A DNA stretch of 64,000 nucleotides from Hymenobacter edaphi (GTDB taxonomy: Bacteria; Bacteroidota; Bacteroidia; Cytophagales; Hymenobacteraceae). Positions within the stretch are counted from its first letter, which is position 1. Every line of letters begins with the position of its first letter. The notes under the pieces were generated by a model, which was not told the DNA's origin, did not search any database, and saw nothing but the letters and a program-made list of their open reading frames with translations. Location: assembly GCF_003258365.1 (NCBI RefSeq), contig NZ_QHKM01000001.1, positions 434,001 to 498,000 on the forward strand. The letters run 5' to 3'. Of this stretch, positions 42,228 to 51,307 are shown in pieces. The position numbers and the translations under genes were made by a program.

Positions 42228-42884
42228 ATGAAGTTTTTCATTGACACCGCCAACCTGAAGGACATTCAGGAAGCCGTGGAGCTTGGTGTGCTCGACGGCG
42301 TAACCACCAACCCCTCGCTGATGGCCAAGGAAGGCATTGGCGGCGTGGACAACGTGATGGCCCACTACAAGCGCATCTGCGAGCTGGTGGACGGCGACGT
42401 GTCGGCCGAGGTTATCGGCACCACCTACGAGGACATCATCCGCGAAGGCGAGGAGCTGGCCGAGCTGCACCCCAACATCGTGGTGAAGGTGCCCATGATC
42501 CGCGACGGCGTGAAGGCCATCAAGTACTTCTCGGAGAAAGGCATCAAAACCAACTGCACGCTGATTTTCACGGCCGGGCAGGCCCTGCTGGCCGCCAAGG
42601 CCGGCGCCACCTACGTGTCGCCCTTCGTCGGCCGCCTCGACGACATCGGCCACGACGGCATTCAGCTCATCGAGCAGATCGTACAGATTTTCGGCAACTA
42701 CGGCTACCCCACGCAGGTGCTGGCCGCCTCGCTGCGCCACGTGCCGCACCTGATTCAGTGCGCCGAAGTGGGCGCCGACGTGGTGACCTGCCCGCTGAGC
42801 GTTATCACCGGCCTGCTCAACCACCCCCTGACCGACAAAGGCCTGGCCACCTTCCTGGCCGACCACAAGAAGGTTAACGGGTAA
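42228..42884 (+). CDS. fsa: Fructose-6-phosphate aldolase / small transaldolase
   Basis: 218 residues, the compact TalC/FSA form. [29 protein letters not shown], catalytic Lys87 in [36 protein letters not shown]. It may act as transaldolase in the pentose phosphate pathway or as fructose-6-P aldolase; sequence alone does not separate these. Element H follows. Confidence 0.93.
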   Translation: MKFFIDTANLKDIQEAVELGVLDGVTTNPSLMAKEGIGGVDNVMAHYKRICELVDGDVSAEVIGTTYEDIIREGEELAELHPNIVVKVPMIRDGVKAIKYFSEKGIKTNCTLIFTAGQALLAAKAGATYVSPFVGRLDDIGHDGIQLIEQIVQIFGNYGYPTQVLAASLRHVPHLIQCAEVGADVVTCPLSVITGLLNHPLTDKGLATFLADHKKVNG

Positions 42885-42892
42885 CTCGCATA

Positions 42893-42979
42893 AGGAGCTA
42901 GGAGTGAGAAGATAGAAGCCAGAAGGTGCCAAATCTGGCCAGCTGCTCCTATCTTCTCACTCCTAACTTCTAGCTCCTC
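42893..42979. repeat. Intergenic inverted-repeat element H (AGGAGCTA words)
   Basis: Left arm 42893-42921 (GGAGCTAGGAGTGAGAAGAT...) and right arm 42946-42979 (GCTCCTATCTTCTCACTCCT...). It ends four bases before the ATG of the next gene (42984) and uses words related to element A. Confidence 0.88.
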
Positions 42980-42983
42980 CTGC

Positions 42984-43187
42984 ATGTACATCATCAAAGT
43001 CAAAGGCAAGGCGAAGATTCCGGACTACATCCAGCTCCGCGACAGTGACTTCGTGCTCATTGCCTACTTCCGCGCCGACCGCCCGCTGAAGGATTTGCAC
43101 CGCTACGGGCTGGAGGGCAAGGAAACCGAGCTGGCCGCCGTTATCGAGCAGCTGGAGTTCGGCAAGCTGCAGCCGCTGGCCATTTAA
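42984..43187 (+). CDS. Small conserved-looking protein, 67 aa
   Basis: MYIIKVKGKAKIPDYIQLRDSDF and so on; mixed alpha/beta, charged, cytoplasmic. No domain recognised. It lies directly after element H and is probably co-transcribed with fsa. Confidence 0.6.
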   Translation: MYIIKVKGKAKIPDYIQLRDSDFVLIAYFRADRPLKDLHRYGLEGKETELAAVIEQLEFGKLQPLAI

Positions 43188-43289
43188 GCCGACGGCTTTT
43201 CAGGTGTCCTGGGTGGCTGGCCGTGCGCCGGGCGCCCAGGATACTTATTTTAGCGCCCGGTCTCCACCGTTTCGCCCGCCAGACCCCGC

Positions 43290-44000
<711 letters not shown>

Positions 44001-44090
44001 GCCCTGTCCAAAGCGGAATGAGCTTAACACAAAAGCGCCGTAGAATGGCTTGAACGGGGTGATTTTTGATTTTTACTTCTCCATTTCTAA

Positions 44091-44987
44091 TTGAACCCCG
44101 CTGGTCTGTCGGTGCTGATTCCGGTGTATAACTGGCCCGTGGAAGGGCTGGTGCGCGCCCTGCTGGCCCAACTGTCCGACTGGCCCGGCCCGGCGGAAAT
44201 CCTGCTGCTCGACGACGGCTCGGCGCCGGCGTTTCGGCAGCGCCACCGGCCGCTGGCGGCGCTGCCCGGGGTGCAGTACGCGGAGCTGCCGCGCAACGTG
44301 GGCCGTGCGGCCATTCGCAACCAGCTAGCGGCGCGGGCGCAATACCCCTGGCTGCTGCTGCTCGACAACGACTCTTCGCTGCCCGATGCGCAGTTTCTGG
44401 CCCGCTACGCCGCCGCCGCGGCCCAGGCGCCGGTGCTCGTGGGCGGCACCTGCTACGCCCCCACGCCGCCCGCCGAGGCGACCCTGCGCCTGCGCTGGCA
44501 CTACGGCCGGCAGCGGGAGCAGCGCCCCGCCGCCCGGCGTCAGCCGCAGCCCTACGCCCAGCTGACCATCAACAACCTGCTGATTCAAGCGGAAGTACTC
44601 CGCCGCTTCAGCCTCGATGAGCGCCTGACGCGCTACGGCCACGAGGACACCAAGTTCGGCTGGCACCTGCGCGCAGCGGGCGTGCCCGTGCTCCACCTCG
44701 ACAACCCCGTGCTGCACGACGGGCTGGAGCCCGCCGAGGTGTTTCTGCGCAAGTCGCGCGACGCGGTGCGCAACCTGGCCGTGCTGTACCGCGCCGAGGG
44801 CCTCGGCACCGACACGCGCTTGTTGCACGCCGCCCTACGCCTGCGCCGCCTGGGCCTGGCCGGCGGCGCCCGCCGCACCTTGCAGGCGCTGGAGCCGCGC
44901 CTGCGCCGGCAGGTGCTCGGAGCCGCGCCCAACCTGCGCGCCCTGGACCTGCTGAAGCTGCTGTGGCTGCTGCAGGAATTGACGTAA
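44091..44987 (+). CDS. Family 2 glycosyltransferase
   Basis: 298 residues from a TTG start (44091) inside element I; no ATG or GTG is suitably placed. GT-A fold motifs: LSVLIPVYNWP, DDGS at 41-44, DxD-like D92-N93-D94 in LLLDNDSSLP, and GHEDTKFGWHLR. It transfers a nucleotide-activated sugar, probably at the inner membrane. It follows ftsE in the same direction. Confidence 0.85.
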   Translation: MNPAGLSVLIPVYNWPVEGLVRALLAQLSDWPGPAEILLLDDGSAPAFRQRHRPLAALPGVQYAELPRNVGRAAIRNQLAARAQYPWLLLLDNDSSLPDAQFLARYAAAAAQAPVLVGGTCYAPTPPAEATLRLRWHYGRQREQRPAARRQPQPYAQLTINNLLIQAEVLRRFSLDERLTRYGHEDTKFGWHLRAAGVPVLHLDNPVLHDGLEPAEVFLRKSRDAVRNLAVLYRAEGLGTDTRLLHAALRLRRLGLAGGARRTLQALEPRLRRQVLGAAPNLRALDLLKLLWLLQELT

Positions 44988-45028
44988 TCGGGTTTTTCGG
45001 GGCTCATTCCGAGCGCAGCGAGAAATGA

Positions 45029-45063
45029 AAAACGGCCGCTTCGGAAAACCGAAGCGGCCGTTT
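45029..45063. terminator. Bidirectional terminator
   Basis: GAAAAACGGCCGCTTCGG and CCGAAGCGGCCGTTTC pair around AAAA, between the convergent glycosyltransferase gene and the coiled-coil lipoprotein gene. Confidence 0.85.
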
Positions 45064-45080
45064 CACTCGAAACAATCGTC

Positions 45081-45122
45081 CACAAAATCTGCGGAATCCG
45101 GATGAATCCGCAGAATCCGTGG
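45081..45122. repeat. Dispersed intergenic repeat (ATCTGCGGAATCCGG), copy 2
   Basis: CACAAAATCTGCGGAATCCG and onward to AATCCGTGG, a variant of the element at 42145-42185. It ends four bases before the stop of the next gene (45126). Confidence 0.7.
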
Positions 45123-45125
45123 TCC

Positions 45126-46037
45126 TTAGTCGTTGTCGGTGTTTTTCACTTCCGACTTCACTTCCTTGTAGCCTTCCTTGGTTTTCTCGCCGACTTTCTT
45201 GGCGGCGTTGCCGATTTTCTGGCCCACCGTCTTGCCGGTTTCCTTTACGTCGGTGGCGGTGTTCGAGGCGGCCTGGCCGACTTTGCTACGCTCGTCGCGG
45301 GTTTCCATTTCGGCTTCGCTGGCTTCGGCGCGCACTTCGTTGGCGCCCTGCTCGGCGCGGATGCCGGCCTTGTCAGCCGATTTGAAGGCGGCGTATTTCA
45401 GCTTTTCCTTCTGAATTTCGGCCAGGTCCTTGGCCGGCACGTCGCCTTTCACCTTGTCGTAGGCTTCGTCCAGGGCGCGCCACTCGGCGTTGATGTAGCG
45501 CCAGTCCTCGATGTCGTACTGGTTTTCGCGGGCTTTCACGTTGGCCACAAACGACTCGTAGGTCTGGCGGGCGTTGGCGGCCGTGATGCTGGCGGCCGGG
45601 TTCACCGGCGTGTAGTACTTGCCGGGCTTGGTGGGCATGGCCGCGCTGCCCGAGGCGCCGCCGGCGCTCATGCTGGCCGTGTAGGCGGCGCTGCGCTTGT
45701 CGTAGGCCGTGGTGTAGCGCGTCTTGAGCTGCTCGTATTCCTGCTTGCGGGCTTCGTCCCAGTTGCTCATATCGGCCTCGGCGGCGGCCACTTTGGCGTC
45801 GTACTCGTCCTTGAGCTGCTTGGTTTCCTCGTCCCACTCGGCCTGGGTTTTGTTGCCCACGGCTTCGGCGTTGGTTTCGGTGTTGGTCACGAAGGTCTGG
45901 AAGTCTTCGTAGGCCTGGTCGGTTTCAGCGGCGGCCTCCTGGCGGTCGGCGCGGTTGCAGCTGGCGGTGGTGAAAGCCACGCCGCCGCCGAGCAGCAGCA
46001 GGGAGAGAGCGTGGGTGGTCAGGGTCTTCTTAAACAT
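45126..46037 (-). CDS. Coiled-coil lipoprotein (DUF6565-like)
   Basis: 303 residues from ATG 46037; lipobox-like TTASC after the signal peptide. Highly charged and helical (DQAYEDFQTFVTNTETNAEAVG, EWDEETKQLKDEYDAKVAAAEADM) with a Lys/Ala/Thr repeat tail (VGQKIGNAAKKVGEKTKEGYKEV) like LEA/apolipoprotein-type repeats. Resembles an uncharacterised Hymenobacter/Bacteroidota family that I recall as DUF6565. Likely periplasmic. Confidence 0.7.
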   Translation of the reverse strand: MFKKTLTTHALSLLLLGGGVAFTTASCNRADRQEAAAETDQAYEDFQTFVTNTETNAEAVGNKTQAEWDEETKQLKDEYDAKVAAAEADMSNWDEARKQEYEQLKTRYTTAYDKRSAAYTASMSAGGASGSAAMPTKPGKYYTPVNPAASITAANARQTYESFVANVKARENQYDIEDWRYINAEWRALDEAYDKVKGDVPAKDLAEIQKEKLKYAAFKSADKAGIRAEQGANEVRAEASEAEMETRDERSKVGQAASNTATDVKETGKTVGQKIGNAAKKVGEKTKEGYKEVKSEVKNTDND

Positions 46038-46240
46038 GGTCGTAGCTAGGTTACGGTGGGGAAGGAGACGCCCGCGTTGCGGCAGCGGGCATTTGGGCCG
46101 CATTAACGCAGCCTCAACATAGCAGGTTACGCATACACCCCACGAAAGGATCAGTCCGGGCGGATTTTCAGGCGGCGGCCGGCGTCGCCTATCTTTAGCG
46201 CCCCGCGCCGCGTGGTGCGGGTTCGTTTCGATTTCCCGCT

Positions 46241-47398
46241 TTGCCTGCCCTGTTGCCCGCCGCCCCGCCCGCGCCCATCCGCCTGCTCGATCTGCCCGCC
46301 CAGCACGCGGCCATTCAGCCCGACCTCGACGCGGCCCTGCGGCGCGTGCTGCAGGAAGGCGCCTTCATCCAGGGGCCCGACGTGCCGCTGTTCGCCGACG
46401 AGCTGGGCCGCTACCTCGGCGGGGCCCGCGTGGTGCCCTGCGCCAACGGCACCGACGCGCTGCAGCTGGCCCTGATGAGCCTCGCCCTGCAGCCCGGCGA
46501 CGAGGTCATCGTGCCGGCTTTCACCTACGTGGCCACCGCCGAAGCCGCCGCCATCCTGGGCCTGCGCCCCGTGCCCGCCGACGTCGACCCCGCGACCTTC
46601 AACCTCGACCCGGCCGCCGCCGAAGCCGCCATTACCGCGCGCACCCGCGCCATTCTCTGCGTGCACCTCTACGGGCAGTGCGCCGACCTGACGGCCCTGC
46701 GCCAGCTGGCCGACCGCCGCGGCCTGGCCTTGATCGAAGACAACGCCCAGGCCATCGGGGCCACCTGGCAGCGGCCCGATGGCACCGTGGCCTACGCCGG
46801 CGCGGTGGGCGAGGTGGGCACTACGTCGTTTTTTCCCTCCAAAAACCTCGGCTGCCTCGGCGACGGCGGCGCCCTCATCACCCGCGACGAGGCCCGTGCC
46901 ACCCTGCTCGACGAACTGGCCAACCACGGCCAGGCGCGCGGCCGCAAGTACGTGCACCAGCGCCTGGGCCTGAACTCCCGCCTCGATACCCTGCAGGCGG
47001 CCCTGCTGCGGGTGAAGCTGCGCCACCTGGCCGACTGGACCGCCGCCCGCCAGCGCGTGGCCGCCCAGTACGACGCGCTGCTGGCCGAAGCGCCCGGCCT
47101 GCGCACCCCGCAGCGGCAGGCCGGCAGCAGCCACGTCTTCCACCAGTACACCCTCACGCTCGATACCGAAGCCCGGCGCGACGGGCTGCAGCAGCACCTG
47201 CAGCGCCACGGCGTGCCCTCGGTGGTGTATTACCCGGTGCCGGTGCACCGGCAGCCCGCCTACGAGTACCTGGGCTACGGGGCCGGCCGGTTTCCGGTAG
47301 CCGAGCAGCTGTGCCGTACGGTGCTGTCGCTGCCCATTCACCCGGGCCTGACGCCGGAGCAGGTGGCGTACGTGGCGGCAGCGGTGCGGGCTTACTGA
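46241..47398 (+). CDS. DegT/DnrJ/EryC1/StrS-family PLP aminotransferase
   Basis: 385 residues from TTG 46241 (no ATG or GTG precedes the domain; TTG 46253 is an alternative). IRLLDLPAQHAAIQPDLDAAL, Asp167 in IEDNAQAIGA and PLP lysine Lys201 in FFPSKNLGCLGDGGAL. Such enzymes aminate nucleotide-linked keto-sugars for surface polysaccharides. With the Gfo/Idh/MocA gene downstream it may form a WlbE/WlbA-like pair for 2,3-diamino sugars; that pairing is inference. A TATCTTTA box at 46190-46197 may be its -7 element. Confidence 0.88.
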   Translation: MPALLPAAPPAPIRLLDLPAQHAAIQPDLDAALRRVLQEGAFIQGPDVPLFADELGRYLGGARVVPCANGTDALQLALMSLALQPGDEVIVPAFTYVATAEAAAILGLRPVPADVDPATFNLDPAAAEAAITARTRAILCVHLYGQCADLTALRQLADRRGLALIEDNAQAIGATWQRPDGTVAYAGAVGEVGTTSFFPSKNLGCLGDGGALITRDEARATLLDELANHGQARGRKYVHQRLGLNSRLDTLQAALLRVKLRHLADWTAARQRVAAQYDALLAEAPGLRTPQRQAGSSHVFHQYTLTLDTEARRDGLQQHLQRHGVPSVVYYPVPVHRQPAYEYLGYGAGRFPVAEQLCRTVLSLPIHPGLTPEQVAYVAAAVRAY

Positions 47399-47476
47399 GG
47401 CCGGCCGCGCGGGTGGCGCCGCTGGCACCATTTTTTCCGGACGGCCGTACAAACCCCCATCGTTTCTCCACTGCCC

Positions 47477-48304
47477 ATGTTCCGTTCCCTTTCCTTCCTT
47501 GCCGCCTCCGCCCTGGCCGTAGCCGGGCTGACGGCCGCCGCCGTGCACCAGCCCGCCGCCGCGCCGGCCCAGGGCTTCAACATCTTCTCCGTCGACCAGG
47601 ACGTGGCGCTGGGCGCCCAGGTAGCGCACCAGACCGACTCCATGTACCAGGCCAAGGGCCAGCTGATGGCCCGCGGCAGCCATGCCCGCGCCTACCAGCT
47701 GCTCGACGGCGTGGTGAACCGCGTGCTCGACAACGGCAACCTGAAGTACCGCACGAAGTTTCCCTGGGACGTGAAGCTCATCAAGGACGACGCCACCCAG
47801 AACGCGTTTGCCACCCCGGGCGGGCACATTTACGTGTTTACCGGCCTGGTGAAGTTCCTCGACAACGAAAGCCAGCTGGCCGGCGTGCTGGGCCACGAAA
47901 TTGCCCACGCCGACCGCCGCCACAGCACCCAGCTGCTGCAGCGCCAGTACGGGGTGGGCATGCTGGCCAGCGTGGTGCTGGGCAAAAACCAGGGCATGCT
48001 CGCCCAGATTGCCAACGGCCTGGCCGGCGTCACCTCGCTGAAGTTCAGCCGCACCTTCGAGCAGGAAGCCGATAAGTACTCCACCGTATACCTCAACGGC
48101 ACCCGCTACTACGCCTGCGACGGCGCGGCCGGCTTCTTCATCAAGGCCGAAAAGCAGGGCAGCGGCAACCCGCCGGAATTCCTGAGCACCCACCCCAACC
48201 CCGGCTCCCGCATTCAGGCCATTCAGAACAACGCCCGCTCCTTGGGCTGCACCGGCCGCTCGGTGAGCAACAGCAACTTCGAGGAGCTGAAGCGCCTGCT
48301 GTAG
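47477..48304 (+). CDS. M48 family zinc metalloprotease
   Basis: 275 residues with a signal peptide. Zinc motif HEIAH at 140-144 in VLGHEIAHADRRHSTQ, and the third ligand Glu in TFEQEADKYST. Resembles the BepA/LoiP group of periplasmic M48 proteases involved in outer-membrane protein quality control. No TPR region follows. Confidence 0.88.
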   Translation: MFRSLSFLAASALAVAGLTAAAVHQPAAAPAQGFNIFSVDQDVALGAQVAHQTDSMYQAKGQLMARGSHARAYQLLDGVVNRVLDNGNLKYRTKFPWDVKLIKDDATQNAFATPGGHIYVFTGLVKFLDNESQLAGVLGHEIAHADRRHSTQLLQRQYGVGMLASVVLGKNQGMLAQIANGLAGVTSLKFSRTFEQEADKYSTVYLNGTRYYACDGAAGFFIKAEKQGSGNPPEFLSTHPNPGSRIQAIQNNARSLGCTGRSVSNSNFEELKRLL

Positions 48305-48380
48305 AAGCCAAGACGTCAGCCTGCAGCTACGCCGAACCGAGAGTCGGCACAGCCAAAGACCTTCCTCGTATCCAGCGCCA

Positions 48381-48433
48381 ACCAAGAAGCGCAGCCACCA
48401 ACGTCCTTGATGTTGGTGGCTGCGCTTCTTGGT
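48381..48433. terminator. 22-bp perfect hairpin
   Basis: ACCAAGAAGCGCAGCCACCA and two more bases (48381-48402), a 9-base loop, exact complement 48412-48433. It follows the M48 protease gene. It is related to the palindrome at 31245-31316. Confidence 0.75.
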
Positions 48434-48484
48434 ATTCAACCTTCAGCAAATCAGGAAATAGTATACAAAGCCGAGGTTAAATCG

Positions 48485-48521
48485 TGTAGACTATTTTCAA
48501 CAAAGCTGAAAATAGTCTACA
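48485..48521. promoter_or_regulatory. 15-bp AT-rich palindrome before the Gfo/Idh/MocA gene
   Basis: TGTAGACTATTTTCA (48485-48499), a 7-base loop, and its exact complement (48507-48521). It lies 120 bases upstream of the GTG at 48641 in an unusually AT-rich patch (48440-48525). It could be an operator or a hairpin in the leader. Confidence 0.5.
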
Positions 48522-48640
48522 GTATGTGCTGACGGTTGGCAGATACCAGCAGCTAAGCAGCCGTTTGGTGCACTTGCCACGGCTTTGCCGCAGAGGTCGA
48601 CGACTGGCCCGCATCCGGCGCTTTTTTCGGAGCTTGCGGC

Positions 48641-49684
48641 GTGCTGTCTTCTGATTCCACTTCTGCTGCCGCGGCGCCGGTCCGCTTCGCTATCTGCGGC
48701 GTGGGCCACATCGGCCGCCGCCATGCCTCGCTGGTGGCGCGCCACCCCGGCGCCACGCTCACGGCCCTCATCGATACCAACGAGGCGCTGCGGTCGGGCC
48801 TCGAAGCCGAGTTTGCGGGCGTGCCCTTCTTCACCTCCCTCGACGACTACCTCGCCCACGGCCCCCAGGCCGACGTGCTGACGGTGGCCACTCCGAATTA
48901 CCTGCACGCCCCGCAGGCCATCCGGGGGCTGCGCGCGGGGCTGCACGCGGTGGTCGAAAAGCCCATTGCCCTGCGCAAAGCCGACGCCGAAGACCTCGTG
49001 CACACGGCTTTGCAGACGGGCCGGCTGGTGTTCGGGGTGATGCAGAACCGCTACTCGCCGCCCGCCGCCTGGCTGAAGCAGGTGGTCGACGAGGGCCGCC
49101 TGGGCCAGGTCTATCTGGTGCAGCTGAACTGCTTCTGGAACCGCGACGCCCGCTACTACCGCCCCGGCAGCTGGCACGGTACCCGGCAGCAGGACGGCGG
49201 CACGCTCTTCACCCAGTTCAGCCACTTCATCGACCTACTCTACTGGGTATTCGGCGACATCCACAACATCACGGCCCGCTTCCGCGACTTCAACCACCAG
49301 CAGCTCACCGAATTTGAGGACAGCGGGCTGGTGACGTTCGACCTGGTGCGCGGCGGCTCGGGCACCCTGCAGTACAGCACCGCCGTGTGGGACCGGAACC
49401 TGGAAAGCTCCCTGACGGTGGTGGCCGAGCACGGCAGCCTGCGCCTCGGCGGGCAGTACATGGACAAAGTGGAGTACTGCCACCTGCAGGATTACGTGAT
49501 GCCCGCACTGCCGCCCACCAACCCGGCCAACAACTACGGGCCTTACCAGGGCTCGGCGGCCAACCACGTGCAGGTCATCGAAAACGTGGTGGACACAGTG
49601 CAGCGCCGCGGTTTTGCTACCACCAACGCGCTGGAGGGGCTGAAGGTGGTGGACATCATCGAGCGGATTTATAATTTGAAGTAA
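48641..49684 (+). CDS. Gfo/Idh/MocA-family oxidoreductase
   Basis: 347 residues from GTG 48641. GxGxxG fingerprint at 20-25 in CGVGHIGRRHA, catalytic-like E106-K107-P108 in VVEKPIAL, and the substrate domain GGTLFTQFSHFIDLLYWVFGD. It oxidises or reduces an NAD(P)-linked sugar substrate. Similar to WlbA-type UDP-sugar dehydrogenases; the aminotransferase gene upstream (46241) supports a role in sugar-nucleotide synthesis. Confidence 0.87.
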   Translation: MLSSDSTSAAAAPVRFAICGVGHIGRRHASLVARHPGATLTALIDTNEALRSGLEAEFAGVPFFTSLDDYLAHGPQADVLTVATPNYLHAPQAIRGLRAGLHAVVEKPIALRKADAEDLVHTALQTGRLVFGVMQNRYSPPAAWLKQVVDEGRLGQVYLVQLNCFWNRDARYYRPGSWHGTRQQDGGTLFTQFSHFIDLLYWVFGDIHNITARFRDFNHQQLTEFEDSGLVTFDLVRGGSGTLQYSTAVWDRNLESSLTVVAEHGSLRLGGQYMDKVEYCHLQDYVMPALPPTNPANNYGPYQGSAANHVQVIENVVDTVQRRGFATTNALEGLKVVDIIERIYNLK

Positions 49685-49693
49685 GCGGTGACA

Positions 49694-50224
49694 ATGCGTG
49701 TATTGACGGATAGCGGTTTGGTGCTGAAGCAGCTACGTTGGGACGAGTGGTTGATTGTTGGCTTGTACGCAGTACTGGTTGCATGGCCTGAGTGGCTACT
49801 CTCGTTGATGCTTAGGCGCCAGCTGCACTACAGTGCAAAAGAAGTATTGTCATTAAGCTTTGTCGGCTTCATCGTTGGACTCTTGATGATTGCCTTCGCG
49901 CCCGGCACGCGGTTCCGCAATGTGTATTTTTCGCTTGGCTGGCTGGGGCTAAGTAGCTGGCTGGCGGTGCGCAGTCATGGGGTAGCGCTGGAGCCGTTGG
50001 TTCTTTTTCTCTTGTACCAGGCTGTGCGGTGGCACTTCTGGAACCGGTATCAACGCGAACTAGTGCCAGCCAGCGTTAGCCGCGCAGGATATGAACACGA
50101 TTATTATCGGCTGGAAAAACGTTATGGCTCCTCCGAAGATATTGGCTACACCAAATTCTTGTTTCGTACCGGAATGGTGTTGCTTTTTCTGCTGTCATGG
50201 ATGGGCATTCGTCTGGTTTCGTAA
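49694..50224 (+). CDS. Small membrane protein of unknown function
   Basis: 176 residues from ATG 49694 (a GTG six bases earlier is possible). Four predicted membrane helices (about 20-35, 50-66, 75-108, 155-175). Noticeably lower GC and different codon choice (TTG, GTT, CGT) than its neighbours, suggesting recent acquisition. Unrecognised. It lies between the oxidoreductase and EcsC genes. Confidence 0.6.
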   Translation: MRVLTDSGLVLKQLRWDEWLIVGLYAVLVAWPEWLLSLMLRRQLHYSAKEVLSLSFVGFIVGLLMIAFAPGTRFRNVYFSLGWLGLSSWLAVRSHGVALEPLVLFLLYQAVRWHFWNRYQRELVPASVSRAGYEHDYYRLEKRYGSSEDIGYTKFLFRTGMVLLFLLSWMGIRLVS

Positions 50225-50242
50225 TGGCCAGTTAGAATTGTT

Positions 50243-50986
50243 ATGAACTTCAACGAACCCCAAGCCCTGACCGAACTCTACCGTTGGCAGCAGAAGATGC
50301 AGGCCACGCCCGGCCCGCTCGACCGCCTCACCCGCACGGTGCAGACGCGCCTGAATGGCCTGCTGCCCGAAAAGCTGCACCAGGCCATTACCGCCACCAT
50401 CAGGCAGATGGTGCGCGGGGTGCTGTTCGGCTCCACCCACCTCACGCGCCGTCCGCTGACCGAGGGCACCCTGGCCGAGCGGGAGGAAGTGGTGCGCCAG
50501 CGCATCCGCCGCTACCGGCACGTGGCCATGGTGGAAGGCGCCGCCACCGGTGCGGCCGGCTTCTTCGTCGGGCTCACGGATTTTCCGCTGCTGCTGGGCA
50601 TCAAGCTCAAGCTGCTCTTCGACGTGGCCGCGCTTTACGGCTACGACGTGCAGGACTACACCGAGCGGCTGTACCTGCTGCACGTGTTTCAGCTGGCCTT
50701 CAGCAGCCAGCACACCCGCAACGCCACCTACCAGCGTCTGGCCCACTGGGACGAGTACCGCCAAAGCCTGCCGCCCGACGCCGCCGACTTCGACTGGCGC
50801 ACCTTCCAGCAGGAGTACCGCGACTACATCGACCTCGCGAAGCTGGCCCAGCTGATACCGTTCATCGGCGCGGCCGTGGGGGCGGTGGCCAACTACCGTC
50901 TGCTGGAACAGCTCGGCGAAACGGCCATGAACTGCTACCGGATGCGGTATTTCGAAGCGGAAGCGGCGGAAGACAAGGCGGAATAG
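50243..50986 (+). CDS. EcsC-family protein
   Basis: 247 residues. AMVEGAATGAAGFFVGLTDFPLLLGIKLKLLFDVAALYGYDV and IPFIGAAVGAVANYRLLEQLGETAMNCYRMRYF match the EcsC domain, a membrane-associated family of unclear function (first seen beside the EcsAB transporter in Bacillus). It follows the small membrane protein on the same strand. Confidence 0.85.
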   Translation: MNFNEPQALTELYRWQQKMQATPGPLDRLTRTVQTRLNGLLPEKLHQAITATIRQMVRGVLFGSTHLTRRPLTEGTLAEREEVVRQRIRRYRHVAMVEGAATGAAGFFVGLTDFPLLLGIKLKLLFDVAALYGYDVQDYTERLYLLHVFQLAFSSQHTRNATYQRLAHWDEYRQSLPPDAADFDWRTFQQEYRDYIDLAKLAQLIPFIGAAVGAVANYRLLEQLGETAMNCYRMRYFEAEAAEDKAE

Positions 50987-51014
50987 CACTGGCTGACGGC
51001 GCGGGTGGCCGTCC

Positions 51015-51230
51015 TTGCGAGCAACGCGAAGCAACCGCAGGAAGGCGTAGCCAATCGTTCCTTCAGCAGCACCGCCGCCGTAATGCCCTCCAACCGAAAA
51101 CAGCGCCGCCCGAACCTGCAGATACCAGGTTTCGGGCGGCGCTGTTATGGTTTTCTGCCAATTGGGCCTGTTGCGCCGAGAGGGGAACGATTGGCTACGC
51201 CTTCCTGCGGTTGCTTCGCGTTGCTCGCAA
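51015..51230. repeat. Composite palindrome with 47-bp perfect outer arms and nested hairpin
   Basis: Outer arms 51015-51061 and 51184-51230 are exact complements (TTGCGAGCAACGCGAAGCAA...). Nested is an imperfect 20-bp stem (AACAGCGCCGCCCGAACCTG 51099-51118; 51126-51146). A 9-bp tandem GCAATGACC (three copies) follows the right arm. It resembles the element at 17022-17217, in the opposite orientation. It fills the 321-base gap between two convergent genes. Confidence 0.88.
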
Positions 51231-51307
51231 TGACCGCAATGACCGCAATGACCGCAAGGACTGCCGGTGTGGCCGTGGTCGGCCGGCTGGCACCGCTGCT
51301 TTTCAGC

